Positions 1 through 11,180 of a DNA stretch of 64,000 nt are shown piece after piece. The stretch is from the NCBI GenBank assembly GCA_018697195.1, contig JAGMWU010000028.1:5957487-6021486 (forward strand), read 5' to 3'. The notes below the pieces were generated by a model, which saw only the letters and a list, made by a program, of their open reading frames with translations, was not told the DNA's origin and did not search any database. The translations under genes were made by a program, and so were the position numbers. The first letter of the stretch is position 1. Each line of letters starts with the position of its first letter. Origin of the DNA: Certhia americana (Eukaryota; Chordata; Aves; Passeriformes; Certhiidae).

Positions 1-2
1 CT

Positions 3-5
<3 letters not shown>

Positions 6-36
<31 letters not shown>
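6..36. repeat. Poly-T run (31 T)
   Basis: An uninterrupted T tract. Read on the minus strand, it is a poly-A tail preceded a few bases earlier by ATTAAA, which suggests the 3' end of an antisense retrocopied transcript. The 5' limit of such a copy is not evident, so a plain mononucleotide expansion is also possible. Confidence 0.9.
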
Positions 37-38
<2 letters not shown>

Positions 39-339
39 ACTTTTTAATCTCAAAACCCAAAAACACACAGATACTCCCCTCTCCAGAGAGTATCTGGAAA
101 CATCACAGAGATGCTTGGATGTCTGGTATTAAAACACAGGAGCATGGAAGAAAGTCCTGTCTCCTCACTTTGGGCAGAGGTAAAGCATTGAATTTCTACT
201 GAACCATTCTTGCTCTGCTGAAAATCAAGACAGAAGAGGACTCAGAGAGGGCAAGTCACCCTTCAGGATTTACACTGAACTTCCCTGGGATTGTTGGCCA
301 GCGAAAGGCTGCTGCTGGGCTGAGAGCCATCTGAACTGA

Positions 340-1984
340 GACACCAGCTGTGATGCTTCTGCTCCTCTTGATGCTGGGCAAGCTTTGGCCAGGCCACACT
401 GTCCCACCTGGGACCTGCCCTGCAGGATGTGGGGCAGCAGCAGAGCAGCCAGATGACAACAGGCAGAAGGAAATGCCAAATCCTCACCTGTAGGGAACCT
501 AGAACAGAAATTGCAGGGGTGTTAGAAGAGTGGGATTGATGTGGCTCCCCCGCCCATGTCCTCCTCCTGCAGCTCCCGTGCACAGCTGTTCCCTGGGCAG
601 CACAGGGGCCCCAGGGGTCCCGGTGCTCACAAGGGTCACTCCAAGCCTCTGACATTCTGACAATCACAGGTGCCTGCTCCCTCAGCTCCTCTGTTTTACC
701 TCACTCACACCACCCTGCCATTCTCATTTCCCTCTGCCCCTCCCTGGAGGATCTTCTCCCCTCCTGCTCCCTGTGGTCATGGGTCAAGTGCAGGGAGCAC
801 CGAGCACCAGGAGCTGCCTCGCTGCTGCCCTCAGAGCCCGTTCCCATGGGGGACCTGCTGCGAGGCTGCTGGGACCCTCTGAGATGAGTGTCACCCTTGC
901 AGGATGTGTGGCTGGTGTGAATGTGCCCTGGAAGTCCATAATCACGGACTGTGCTTCTCCTTCCATGCTGTGCAAGGGGTGGGAAAGTCCCAGTGATGGA
1001 TCCTGTGGGTGTTCTCTGCAGCCCACTGGGATGGAAAACCTCATCCAGCTGGGCAATTTCCCCACAAGGACCAACACAACCTCTGGGGCTCCTGGTCCTG
1101 CATATGGATTTGTTTCTGCAGCCAAGGTGTGCTGGGGAGATAAAACACTTTCATGGGCTGGTGCAGTACTGAGGTTTTATATCCCGAGCAAGCACCTTGG
1201 CTGCAGAAGAAACAAAATCATATGCAGGACCAGGAGCCCCAGAGGTGTGCTGGTTCTTTTGTGGGGAAATTGCCAGCTGGATGAGGTTTTCCATCCCAGT
1301 GGGGCTGCAGAGACACCCAAGGATCCATTACTGGGGCTTTCCCATCCCTTGCACAGCATGGAAGGAGAAGCACAGTCCATGATTATGGACTTCCAGGGCA
1401 CTTTCACACCAGCCACACATCCTGCAAGGGTGACACTCATCTCAGAGGGTCCCAGCAGCCTCGCAGCATGTCCCCCATGGGAACGGGCTCTGAGGGCAGC
1501 AGTGAGGCAGCTCCTGATGCTCAGTGCTCTCTGTACTTGACCCATGACCACAGGGAGCAGGAGGGGAGAAGATCCTCCAGGAAGGGGCAGAGGGAAATGA
1601 GAATGGCAGGGTGGTGTGAGTGAGGTAAAACAGAGGAGCTGAGGGAGCAGGCACCTGTGATTGTCAGAATGTCAGAGGCTTGGAGTGACCCTTGTGAGCA
1701 CCGGGACCCCTGGGGCCCCTGTGCTGCCCAGGGAACAGCTGTGCACAGGAGCTGCAGGAGGAGGACATGGGCGGGGGAGCCACATCAATCCCACTCTTCT
1801 AACACCCCTGCAATTTCTGTTCTAGGTTCCCTACAGGTGAGGATTTGGCATTTCCTTCTGCCTGTTGTCATCTGGCTGCTCTGCTGCTGCCCCACATCCT
1901 GCAGGGCAGGTCCCAGGTGGGACAGTGTGGCCTGGCCAAAGCTTGCCCAGCATCAAGAGGAGCAGAAGCATCACAGCTGGTGTC
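340..1984. repeat. Large imperfect palindrome (about 807-bp arms, 27-bp spacer)
   Basis: Left arm 340-1146 is the reverse complement of right arm 1174-1984, separated by 27 bases (1147-1173). By eye, the outer 430 bp or so of each arm differ by only about two bases. The inner half shows many substitutions and several 1-3 base indels. Several substitutions are CpG to TpG/CpA type, for example CCCGTG/CCTGTG and CACGGA/CATGGA. I see no target-site duplication, and the sequences outside the arms (before 340, after 1984) are unrelated. I recognise no known transposon family in it. Open frames in it mirror each other because of the symmetry and show no domains. If transcribed with LGR6 pre-mRNA it would fold into a roughly 800-bp hairpin. 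Confidence 0.93.
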
Positions 1985-3878
1985 CTGCTCCTCACACCCC
2001 CAGGGTCTCTATTCTGTCCAAAGATCACTTCTGTCCTGCCCTGGCTCTCCTGTGATTCCCACCAGCCCAGGTGGAGCTGTAAGCCAATGCCGAGCTGTAT
2101 TTGGCTACCTTTTCTCCCTGTTCATCTATGGAGCCTTTCTCTCAGTTTCCCTGTAGAATTCTTCATTTCCCAACTGCTCTTCCACTCCAATCTCACTCTG
2201 CACCCCTCCTCATATGTGCAAGTTGTTGGCAGAAATGCCAGGTGAGATGCTGTAGATCCTAAATCATATTCTTCATTTGGAAGGGAACCATTTATTGAGC
2301 ATGTCCTCTCTGCTGCCCCTTTGTACCAAATGCATCTTCTCTCCTGCACAGAACGTCAAAATTTAACATTTTACTACAGGAAAGCTTAAGTCATGGTAGC
2401 TGGTGTTTAGTCTTTCTTCTCCATTCTTATGGTCTTTTGTCTGTATAGAAAAAAAATTTGGCACAACTCATTTTTCACTAACTGCTACTGACAGTTCCTT
2501 GTTTCTTTGCTGTTTCTTCTGTGTTCATACAAATAATTTACTGGTACATCCCCATTTTTTTCCAGAAGTCAAAGCGTTTTGTGCCCTGTAGCTTTCCTTT
2601 TTTAAAGATTTTCTCTTTCCAACTTTCCTTTCATGTCAGACCTCTGAATTCCTGGCAGTAAGGCTGCAGTCACTGCAATGGGGAGGTTTCTTGCCTACAT
2701 CTGTGCTCTTTGGGCTGCCCCTCTCCACTATGGCCATGCCCTGCTCCTTTGACACTGGCATTAAATTATGATAGCACCCTAAGCACCATTTCCTTTTTCA
2801 TGTTATCTCAAATCACTCTTAGAAGGTTTTGTAAAGAATTACCTCAGATATGTAAAACTTTCCTTTTTTAGGCACTTCCCCTGGCCCAGCTACCTGTCTG
2901 GGATGTGTCTGTTATGCAGGGGAGCATGTGTCAGTGATGTCCCAGTTCTGGAAGGAACAAGTAGGTTCAGGACAGAAGCATGTCCAGAGTCCAAAACAGC
3001 CTTTGCAGAGATGCTGAGATGATGACACCAATAAACTCAAATGTGTGGTGCTCCAATAGGTCAGTGAGAGAGGATTGTGTCTGACCAGGTCTGAAACACC
3101 CCTTGGAATGTGGTTCTCACTCTGCCTCCATCCCTAGAGCTGTTCAGACACCCCCCCTGTGAGCACTGTCACCTTTGTCTCCTACTTTCCCATCACATGT
3201 GTGGGTGTATCCATGTCCATGGCCCTTCTCCATGCCCTACACTCACGTCCATCTCTGAGGGGTCCTCCTGGGTCCTGCCTGTTCAGCCCAACAGCCCCAA
3301 GCACCTGCTCTCTCTGGAGTCTCTTCTTTGTTTCTTTCCACAGCAGTTCCATTTCCAGCTGCAAGCAGTGCTGAGGCTCTGAGGTCCCTGAGCAAACAGC
3401 TGGGAGCACCTCCTCACCCACTGGGCCTGCAGCTGGCCCACAGGGGGATAACAGGGCTGCCCATGGGCTGGTTCCTCTGGAGGGAACCACTGGCACACAT
3501 GGGCCAAGCATACCTGACTCCAGGATCAATGTGGGACAGCCTGGCTCAGAGCACTTGTGTCAGTCTGGGGTAACAGATGAACATCTGCAGGGCAGAGACC
3601 CCTTCGTGGTGACATCCTCCCAGTGGAGCCCTGCTGCAGCACCAAAGTCACCCCTTGGCCTTTCCACTGCACTCCTGGGCCAGACTGGGCTGAAGCTCCC
3701 CTGCTGGCCACCTTAAGCTTGCTTAAGAATCCTGGCTGGCCAACATGGTGCCTTCCAACCACTCCAGCTTTCCTGCAAGAGCACAGAACAAGTTCAGAAA
3801 CAAGCAGCAACATCCTCCATTTCATGTCAGGCTGTTGTTGTTGGTTTTTTTACAAAATTTTCTATTTTCTAATTATAG

Positions 3879-3950
3879 GATGTTGCAGAACAATCAGCTG
3901 AGCCGCATCCCTGCAGAGGCACTGAGAGATCTTCCAAATCTCCAATCTCT
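3879..3950 (+). CDS. LGR6: LGR6 exon 4 (LRR3)
   Basis: This 72-bp exon encodes one 24-residue leucine-rich repeat, starting MLQNNQLSRIPAEAL and ending NLQSL. The acceptor is the AG at 3877-3878 after a T-rich tract, and the donor is GTAAGT at 3951. Entry and exit are both phase 2: the first base completes a Leu codon begun in exon 3, and the final CT is completed by the A of exon 5 (CTA, Leu). The LxxLxLxxNxL pattern is intact. IPAEAL is typical of LGR6. The repeat forms part of the concave ectodomain surface. It is an isolated exon, followed by a 20.5-kb intron. The ATG at 3880 is internal, not a start codon. Confidence 0.95.
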
Positions 3951-5084
3951 GTAAGTCATTAAAAATCAATGCTGCAAGCTGCACAATCCCTTGGGGACCC
4001 CAGGCTTCCCAGCATTTGAGTCATTAGTTCCTTTGTCAAGGATGTTCTGTTCCTTCTTCCTTTTCTTTTCCAATTTATGCGAAGATCACTGTCACTTAGA
4101 GTGGAAGGGAGGGGAGGGCAGTTTTCAAGGAAGAAACACTGTCTTGCTAGAGGATGTTGAAATTACAGCTCCCCATGTGTGCATTGTGATGAAAAGGCCA
4201 CCAGAGCCAATGCATATTTCAAGGAACATTGGAAAATATCCACCCAAAGAGTCTCTGTCCTCTGCACTGTGGACCACAGTGGGGTAGGGACCTGCCAGTG
4301 AGTACAGAGGACACTCTGGGCTATCAAAGTGCAAGTTGGGCAGTTTCACACAAATGGAGGATAATTGTGTCAAGGTAGAACCACTTTAAAGATTTTTAGT
4401 GATTCAGCCCTGGGGAGAAGCTGAGGCTGTGATTGTGCTTTTCCTTTAAAGGAGCTATACCCACAGCAGGTTTGTGCTCCTGTGTTCCCTAAAAATCACA
4501 CAACTTTGGAATTTTGCTGTTTTGCTGAGTATGGGCACAGTGGAGACCAGACCCTGGCAGTGCCAGCGAATTTAGGAAAGGTGTGTTTGGTACAGGGAGC
4601 ACAGCTGAAGCTTGTAAGAGCATTCTGAGTTGGGCTGAACCACTGAAAATCTGACCTTATCCCTTAATCCTTAACTTCAGTCCTAGTCTTACACAGCCCT
4701 TTTATCACAGAAATGTTCACTGGGAGCAGTTTCTGGGAGTCTCCTGCTTGGAGCAGAACTATCCCAAATACTCAGGGGGGCAGCTGCAGCTTTGTCTATC
4801 CAAGCAGAGATTCCCCTCTCACTGGTAGCCTGGGGCTGCTCTTCCTGGGGAAGAAGCTCTTCCTCAAGTCCAACCTAAAACTCCTGGAAGGCAATTTGTG
4901 GCCATTACTCTTTGTTTGATCACCTGGAACCACCCTGAAGGGCTTGGCTCCATCATCTTTGCTTGTGGGTCCCTGGCAGTTCTCCTCTCAGCCCCTTCTC
5001 TGCTAAGCAAAACCAACCCTGCTCCTTCCACCTCTACTCATGGGGCAAATGCCCTGTGACCCTGACTCAGCCACTAGCCCTCCA

Positions 5085-5180
5085 CTGGACCTGTCTCATT
5101 CCTCTTCATCCTTCTTACACTGGGCACTCCAAAACTGGGCACAGTTCTCCATGTGTGGCCCTCCCAGTACTCAGTAGGAG
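5085..5180 (-). mobile_element. Possible old CR1 fragment
   Basis: The segment with CACTCCAAAACTGGGCACAG followed by TTCTCCATGTGTGGCCCTCC resembles the internal CR1 region usually read as gaactggacacagtactccaggtgtggcctcacc. It is short and diverged, so the assignment is tentative. Confidence 0.4.
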
Positions 5181-5186
5181 TTTCTG

Positions 5187-5223
5187 TAAATATTAATTTA
5201 AATATTAATTTAAATATTAATTT
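5187..5223. repeat. AT-rich 12-mer tandem repeat (3 copies)
   Basis: Three consecutive copies of a TTTAAATATTAA-type unit. The unit is self-complementary over TTTAAA and AATATT, so the tract can form cruciforms. It directly follows the probable CR1 fragment. Confidence 0.9.
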
Positions 5224-6748
5224 GCAATGGGGGTGTTGGCTGTGCAGGATATGAATGTTCTTTCTGCCAGAAGAGACTTGAAACATTTGTTGTTGAAACA
5301 TCATTGGCATATGGTTGTGGTTATTATTAAATTCTGTCGACATCCCCACCAGTGCCAGAGTCAAGACCCCCCACTCCAGGGGTTTTGAGATTAGGTTGCT
5401 CTCCAAGTGACTTCTCTTTCCAAGGAAGCATGACATAGAAGGTCACTGCCCCAGGAACACCCCTTCCCCCCTCAGCCTGTCTCTTCTATGCCTTGCAAGT
5501 GTGTGACAGCCAGTGCCACCAGAGCCCATGGCTGCAGAGAGCCAGCCTTCGTTTCTGAAGGTTCAGCTACCTGCACAGCCACCACTGCAGCTCTGGCCAC
5601 CAGTACTGGGGCATTTGCCACTGATGGGTGGTGACCTGGGCTAGTGCTGGGAGGTCCATCTCCACTTGCTCCATCTCCTCAGCCCACAGCCCCTGCCAAA
5701 ATACCACAGGACATGTGAGAAATGCAAAAAGATACTTGCAGCACCTTGGGGGTCATTTAAGGGGCAGGGTGGGAGGATGGCTTGTGTGAATTAGCACAGA
5801 GGTACCTGCTCCTAGTGCACTTTGAGGCCACCTTGTCCAGGATGGTTTTCTCAGGTGTCTCAAAAGTTGGGTTGGGGGAGCCAGGGTCAGCTTGGATCTA
5901 GTGCTCTTCCTGCAGAAACTGAACATTAAAAGCAAATTTTAGGAAGAAATAAGCTGCCTTAGACAACCAGAGGGACACTAGGCTTGGAATAAAATCAGAG
6001 GGCTGAGTATCTGGGCAGGTCTGGCTTGGATATGCCTAATGCCAGTAACAGCAGAACTGCTCTCAAGAGCTGCAGGCACAGCAACCAGAGGCTGCTGTAG
6101 CCAGCTGTGTCCTATTTGCCCCCAGAACATGCTGTCCCAGGGTCCAAGGTCACTAAGCAGGGACCTCCTGCCTTTCCCGAGCAGCCTTATTCCTGTGAAC
6201 CAACCTGTCTGGGCTGTTACTGTTCTCTCAGAGCTTCCCTCAGTGCCTCACCTCTGCAGTTCAGCCAGGTCTTTCTCCCCAGCAGTGCACAAGCATCCAT
6301 GCTTGGTCCCTCTGGGTTCCTTTGCTCCTCCCCTCCTCATCATCCATTTTTAAGACACCTGATCTCATTTCCTTGAGGTAGTATGTGGTAATAGAGCCAC
6401 ATCTTCTGTGCCTTCCCCAGCTCCTCCTCTGAGGAGCTTTCCCAGCCTCTCATTGTTTCTGAATCCTGTCCCAGGCACAAACTGAGTACAGTAGGGACTG
6501 AGACTGTGACTACCCACTCCTGCCTCTATCTTAAGAAACCCAAACTGTTAGGCCTGACACGACCTGAGTTGAGGATGGGAAAGGGGCCAAAACCTTCTGG
6601 CCCACAGGACTGCTTCCTCCAATGCTCCCAACTGCCCCAGCCAGGCCCACAGCAAATTCACCAGCCACCAGGCACAGTGGGAGAAAATAAGTTCAAAGGA
6701 ACATGTTCTCATGGTCACAGAGTGCCATGGACTCCTTTAGTGTCAGAG

Positions 6749-7018
6749 CACAGAATCAGAGGATCATTACTGTTGGAAAGGACCTCCAAGGTCATCAAGT
6801 CCAAACTGTGCACAATCTCCACCTTGTCACCCAGCCCAGAGGACTGAGTGCCACATCCAGTCATTCCTTGGACACCTCCAGGGATGGGGACTCCACCAGT
6901 CCTTGGGCAGCCCCTTCCAATGCCTAACAACCCTCTCAGTGAAGAAATTCTTCCTGATGTCCAGCCTGAACCTCCTCCAGCACAGTCTGAGGCCATTTCT
7001 TCTTGTCCTGTCAGATTT
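6749..7018 (-). mobile_element. CR1 LINE fragment, 3' end
   Basis: Starts with a degraded form of the CR1 terminal octamer repeats (acagaatcagaggatcat, reverse complement of ATTCTRTG copies). It then carries the typical body: ggaccTCCAAGGTCATCAAGTCC, CACCTTGTCACCCAGCCCAGAG, GGGATGGGGACTCCACCA and TTCTTCCTGATGTCCAGCCT. It is a 5'-truncated, minus-strand copy, antisense to LGR6. Confidence 0.9.
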
Positions 7019-7125
7019 ACACAGATGACTGATTAGCACCCTTTTTGGGAGTCCCATTTGAGAACTGGCAGAGCATATAAAAGAAAAAAGATATGTGTAT
7101 TTGGAACAGCACAATCCCCTGTAGC

Positions 7126-7271
7126 AGATCTGTTAGGACCTTAAAGATCATCTCATTCCAGCCCCCTGCCATGGGCACTTTCCACTAGGCCGCATTGCTC
7201 CAGGCCCTGTCCAACCTGGCCTTGGACACTTTCAGGAACAGCTACAGCTGCTCTGGACAACCTGTGCCAGT
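7126..7271 (-). mobile_element. CR1 LINE fragment
   Basis: Contains CCCCTGCCATGGGCAC, CTTTCCACTAGGCC, GTCCAACCTGGCCTTGGACA and CAACCTGTGCCAG in CR1 order. It is a second, distinct minus-strand copy, only about 100 bp from the previous one and of another subfamily. Both ends are truncated. Confidence 0.85.
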
Positions 7272-7828
7272 AAGATGAAGAGCTCCAGGAGAAGATTTCT
7301 GTAACAGAAAGCAAGCAGGAAAACATGAGTAACTTCTGTAGGTCTCACATCAGTGAAGCCACCTCACCCATCCCATTCTCTCTGTGCTTCCAAGAATTCA
7401 GGGTAAAGGCTGTAGGAGATGAGTCACATCCCCAGCTGTCACTTTTCCATGTGTGCCCCTGAGGCTGGTCCAACTCTTCAACCAGCTGGGGGGCAGTCTC
7501 TTCTAGAAGCAAAAGTTTCAGACGTGTTCCATGCACTGGAGAGCTCTTCCCTGTCTGAGATGGCTGAAGGAAGGGCACAAAGTGCTCCTCAGAAGGATCC
7601 TGAGCACAGATCACCCACAGGCTGCAGTGAAACCTACCCTCAGCACAGAGAGGACAGGAGGGAGCTGCTCTCCAGGATGGCTGTTCCACAGGATGGTTAT
7701 TCTCCAAGGGGAAGGCACAAGCCAGCTCTGCCTTGCATTAGGGCCACACCAAACTTCTTCTGTCTCGAGCTTGACTTCTTTAAAGTGGAGGGCATGTGCA
7801 GACAAAGATGATGACTTGCAGTTTCATA

Positions 7829-8160
7829 TAATCACAGAATCATGAGGGTTGGGAGACCTTCAAGATCACCTAATCCAGCCATCAACTCAGTGCCACCATA
7901 TTGACCCCTACACCACATCCCTGAGTGCCACATCCAGACACCTCTTGACCACCTCCAGAGAAAACGACTCCACCACCTCCCTGGGCAACTTATCCCAATG
8001 TCTGAACACTCTTTCAATGAAAAAATAATTTCTAAGGTCTATTCTGAATCTCCCCTGGAGCAGCTTAGGACCATTTCTTCTTGTCCTATCACTTGAAATA
8101 TGGAAAAGAGTCTGACCCCCACCTCACTATAACTTCCTTTCAGGCAGCTGTAGGGAGCCA
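7829..8160 (-). mobile_element. CR1 LINE fragment
   Basis: Begins at ataatcacagaatcatgagg (3'-terminal octamers), followed by TTGGGAGACCTTCAAGATCA, GAGTGCCACATCCAGACACC, CTCCACCACCTCCCTGGGCA and GGACCATTTCTTCTTGTCCT. It is a minus-strand, 5'-truncated copy, the third within 1.4 kb. Confidence 0.88.
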
Positions 8161-10939
8161 CCTTCTCCTTCTCCAACAGAAGCTGCACAGCAGAGACCCT
8201 TGGGCTAGGTGAAGGCCCAAGTACCACATCTGAGGACACAGCCCAGCGTGGCTGCAATGCACAGGCCTGCTCGGGGTGGATGAGAACATTTCTGGGCCCA
8301 CACAGTGTGTTACAAGGTGGTACCACTGCTGTGCCTCACACTCGGGCAAGCATGACCTGGAAAGCACCCTGGGTTTCATCCTGTGCTTGCAGAGTCCTGC
8401 AGCTCTCCTTACAGCTCCTGTTCAGAGATGCTCTCCACCCAAAAGCGTGGCACAGTATGGACAGCACTGTTTCTGAAGGGAAATACAGGGCTGAGATGCT
8501 CTGTGTGGTTTCTACTGGTACTGCCATGGCTTCTCCAAATATGGCTACTCACCTCAGACCAAGAGACTCCATGCAGGTCTGCATTAGAGTGATTTTTTCC
8601 CCTCTTTTTCAAATATCTGAGTCATTTTCCACAGGTTTATGAGACTCCTGTGTATCCATTGCCAAAAAGTTCACTAGCCTGGAACACCTATAGGTCACCC
8701 ACAGCACAGTTTTCAAGAATTACCAGTCAGGCCATCTGAGCCCCAGTGCATTTGTGCTGCTCAGAGACTCCATTCAGGAGGGGAAGTGGCTTTATGGCAC
8801 ATCATGACAGTCCATGAGTTGCCAGACTTGTATGGCACTTGGTGAAATATTAACTCTCTGTTTGCATGTTGGCAACACATCCTAAGCAAGCAGGACAGCT
8901 GGGAAGGGGTGAAAATGGGAGCCAACAGGAGTGGAGTGGAACCAGTACCAGACAGAAAGGGATTGTGTGTTGGTTATTTTCTTGCTCTTTCAGGTGTTTA
9001 CATTTGGTGTCCATGTTTGTCGTTCTGGGATTCAGGCAGAATTTGAAGGGAAAGTGTGTGTCCCTTAGGGACAAACTGACCCAGGAGAGGAAAGGCAGAC
9101 TTCTCAATGCACAAATATTTTCTCAGGAATACAACAGAAACAGCAAAACTAAGTGGAGACTGAGAACAATTGTTTTCAGCTAAGTTCTAGCAGAAAAACT
9201 TGTCAATCAGTTCAAGAGATGAGTTGAGCAGACAAATGGGACACAGAGAGATGTTCTAGCCACTGTGGGACAGGGAGAGGCTGACATATCCAGAGGTGTG
9301 CTGAAGTTCCTCTGCTTGCTTGGCTGAGAGTGCTGGACAGTGCAGGCAGCAGGCACTCCTCAGGCTCTGCAGGATGCATGCACTGAGATAAGGAATCAGA
9401 TGGAAGTCTGCAGGGAGTTTGGGAGTCCCTGACAGCAGAGATCAGCTTTACACGTGTGCTCGAGGAGAGGGGAAAGCAGGAAGAGCCTTCAATAAATGCT
9501 GTCACTCAGAGTGCAGAAGGAAAGCCATTCCTCCTTTTTATCAGGTGCTGATGCATGTTGAAGTAGAGTGCAGAATGATCACAGTCAGAGCAGGAACTCT
9601 CCACTCCAGAGTGCCTTGACCCCAGGAAAGCCTGGGGCCTCTTGCATTGCACATGCATCCCCCATGCCTTCCACCCTCTGGCTTTGTGGCAGCCTGAACG
9701 CAGGGCTCCAGCTTGCTCTCTGTACCAAGAGCAGGAGCTCTCATGGGTCCTGCTCACATGTGTCTCTGAAAGACCAGATAAAAAAGGAGAAACACAGGTG
9801 TCACAAAGACCACTCTTACACTGCTCTGCTTCTGTGGGCCTCCCCCTCTTCTTGCCTTCTGATGACGGCCTGTCTTAAGGTAAGGAGCCTTCTCAAAGCT
9901 GCCAACCCATGAACCTCAGGTGTACAGGATTCTTCATGGCAGGTGTGGTGTCCCCCACAAAAGACATGCTGTGGAACCAGGACTGGAAGAACACTAATTT
10001 TAAGTATTCTAGGTGAGGCACACTGGCTCCCTGGGAGCCCAGGTTATTGAAGATCCTTTACTGGACAGACAGCAAGGCAGATAAAAGAGTTCAGGCAAGT
10101 TTCAGTGAGATAGGAGACTCAGTGTTCCCCTTTGGATTCTTTCTCTTGGATATTCCCATTGTCCTATGTGATCCCCCCATATCTTTCCTAACCAAGGAAG
10201 ATGTATTCCGGTGTTCTGGTAAATAACATTCCAAACACATTAAGAGGGCTTCCTCCTGCAAACTCTCACACAGGTGCTGTGAATACTGGTCAGCCAGGGG
10301 GAGTTTTCCATTCGTCCAACATAACTCCGTGCCAAAAGGGCATTTGTAGGTCTAGGATGCCCATTGCCCATCACCCCACGTGCTGACCCAAAGCTTGGCT
10401 GCTCCAGGTTGGATCACTGAGTATCACCAACCACTGGTCATCAGGGACCTCCTGTGGTCTGCACCAAACCTCCAAAGGGTTTGGTTTTCCCCAGCCAGAG
10501 GTGTCCATGGTTCACTCTGCCCATGGAAGTCAGCCAGCCTGAGGGGGCAAGTGTCAAACCCACCCATATCGCCTCATCCACATCAGACACCCCTGTGCTT
10601 ACAGAACCTCCTCACCAGGTCCTCCAAAGCTGCAGCCATGCCCAGACCAGAACCAGACCTGCCCTGCTCCCTGTCAGCTACAGGATGTGGAGGCATCACT
10701 GTCTGGAGCCCCAGCTGTCAGGAAGGAGACCTTGGCAAGTTTCTCTAGATGAATACCAAGAGGAATTTGGATTTCAAAAGAAAAGTCCAAGCTCTGGAGA
10801 CTGAGCCTCCCACCAAGTATGAGGGAGCTGCTTCCCAGAAGGCTTGATTTATCTGGGAAGCATGTTGGGAAGCCCGGTGGGGAGGATTAGAAAGAACACG
10901 CACACCTGATGGCAATGCTCTGAGCCCTGTGAGGGGTGC

Positions 10940-11180
10940 CAAGGCCTTACGTAATGCTCGGATCCAGTTGTGATCCCCTGGCAGAGGATCTGGCTGCTGG
11001 TGGTTTATAGGTGCAGTAACAACATACCATGTGCATTCTGGAAGAGTCGTGTGTCAGTCTAATTAACGACTTTGTGGTTTGTGAGCACTTACCTAAAGCA
11101 GATGGGCACTGTCTGTTCCTCTGCCAGGCAGAAAGAGTCCAAGGTATTTCAAAGTGAGCAGGTGCTATAAATTATAATTA
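10940..11180. promoter_or_regulatory. Candidate intronic regulatory segment (speculative)
   Basis: A repeat-free segment holding a perfect bZIP/CRE-like TTACGTAA at 10947-10954, a TAATTAA homeodomain-type core and TGTGGTTT (RUNX-like) at about 11060-11080. Motif co-occurrence is the only evidence. Conservation in other birds would decide. Confidence 0.15.

Larger units (their letters stand above)
1..3878 (+). other. LGR6 intron 3 (3' part)
   Basis: No exon of LGR6 is visible before 3879. The stretch holds a poly-T run at 6-36 and the large palindrome at 340-1984. From 1985 to 3876 it is ordinary moderately AT-rich intron in which I recognise no repeat family or RNA gene. The open frames here are short, overlap each other and lack any recognisable domain. 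Confidence 0.85.

Noticed and set aside
1810..1850. Tiny exon-like motif (ttctag ... acag|gtgagg) in the right palindrome arm
   Set aside because: An 11-base exon with no reading-frame support; chance splice-like sequence.
340..1984. Palindrome as a hairpin-read or fold-back assembly artefact
   Set aside because: The inner arms differ by many substitutions and indels, which a read-through artefact would not create. Raw reads are still needed to be sure.
256..2245. Several open frames of 60-255 codons with shared peptide sequence around 256-2245
   Set aside because: They repeat each other only because the two palindrome arms are mirror images. No domain, start context or splice structure supports a gene.
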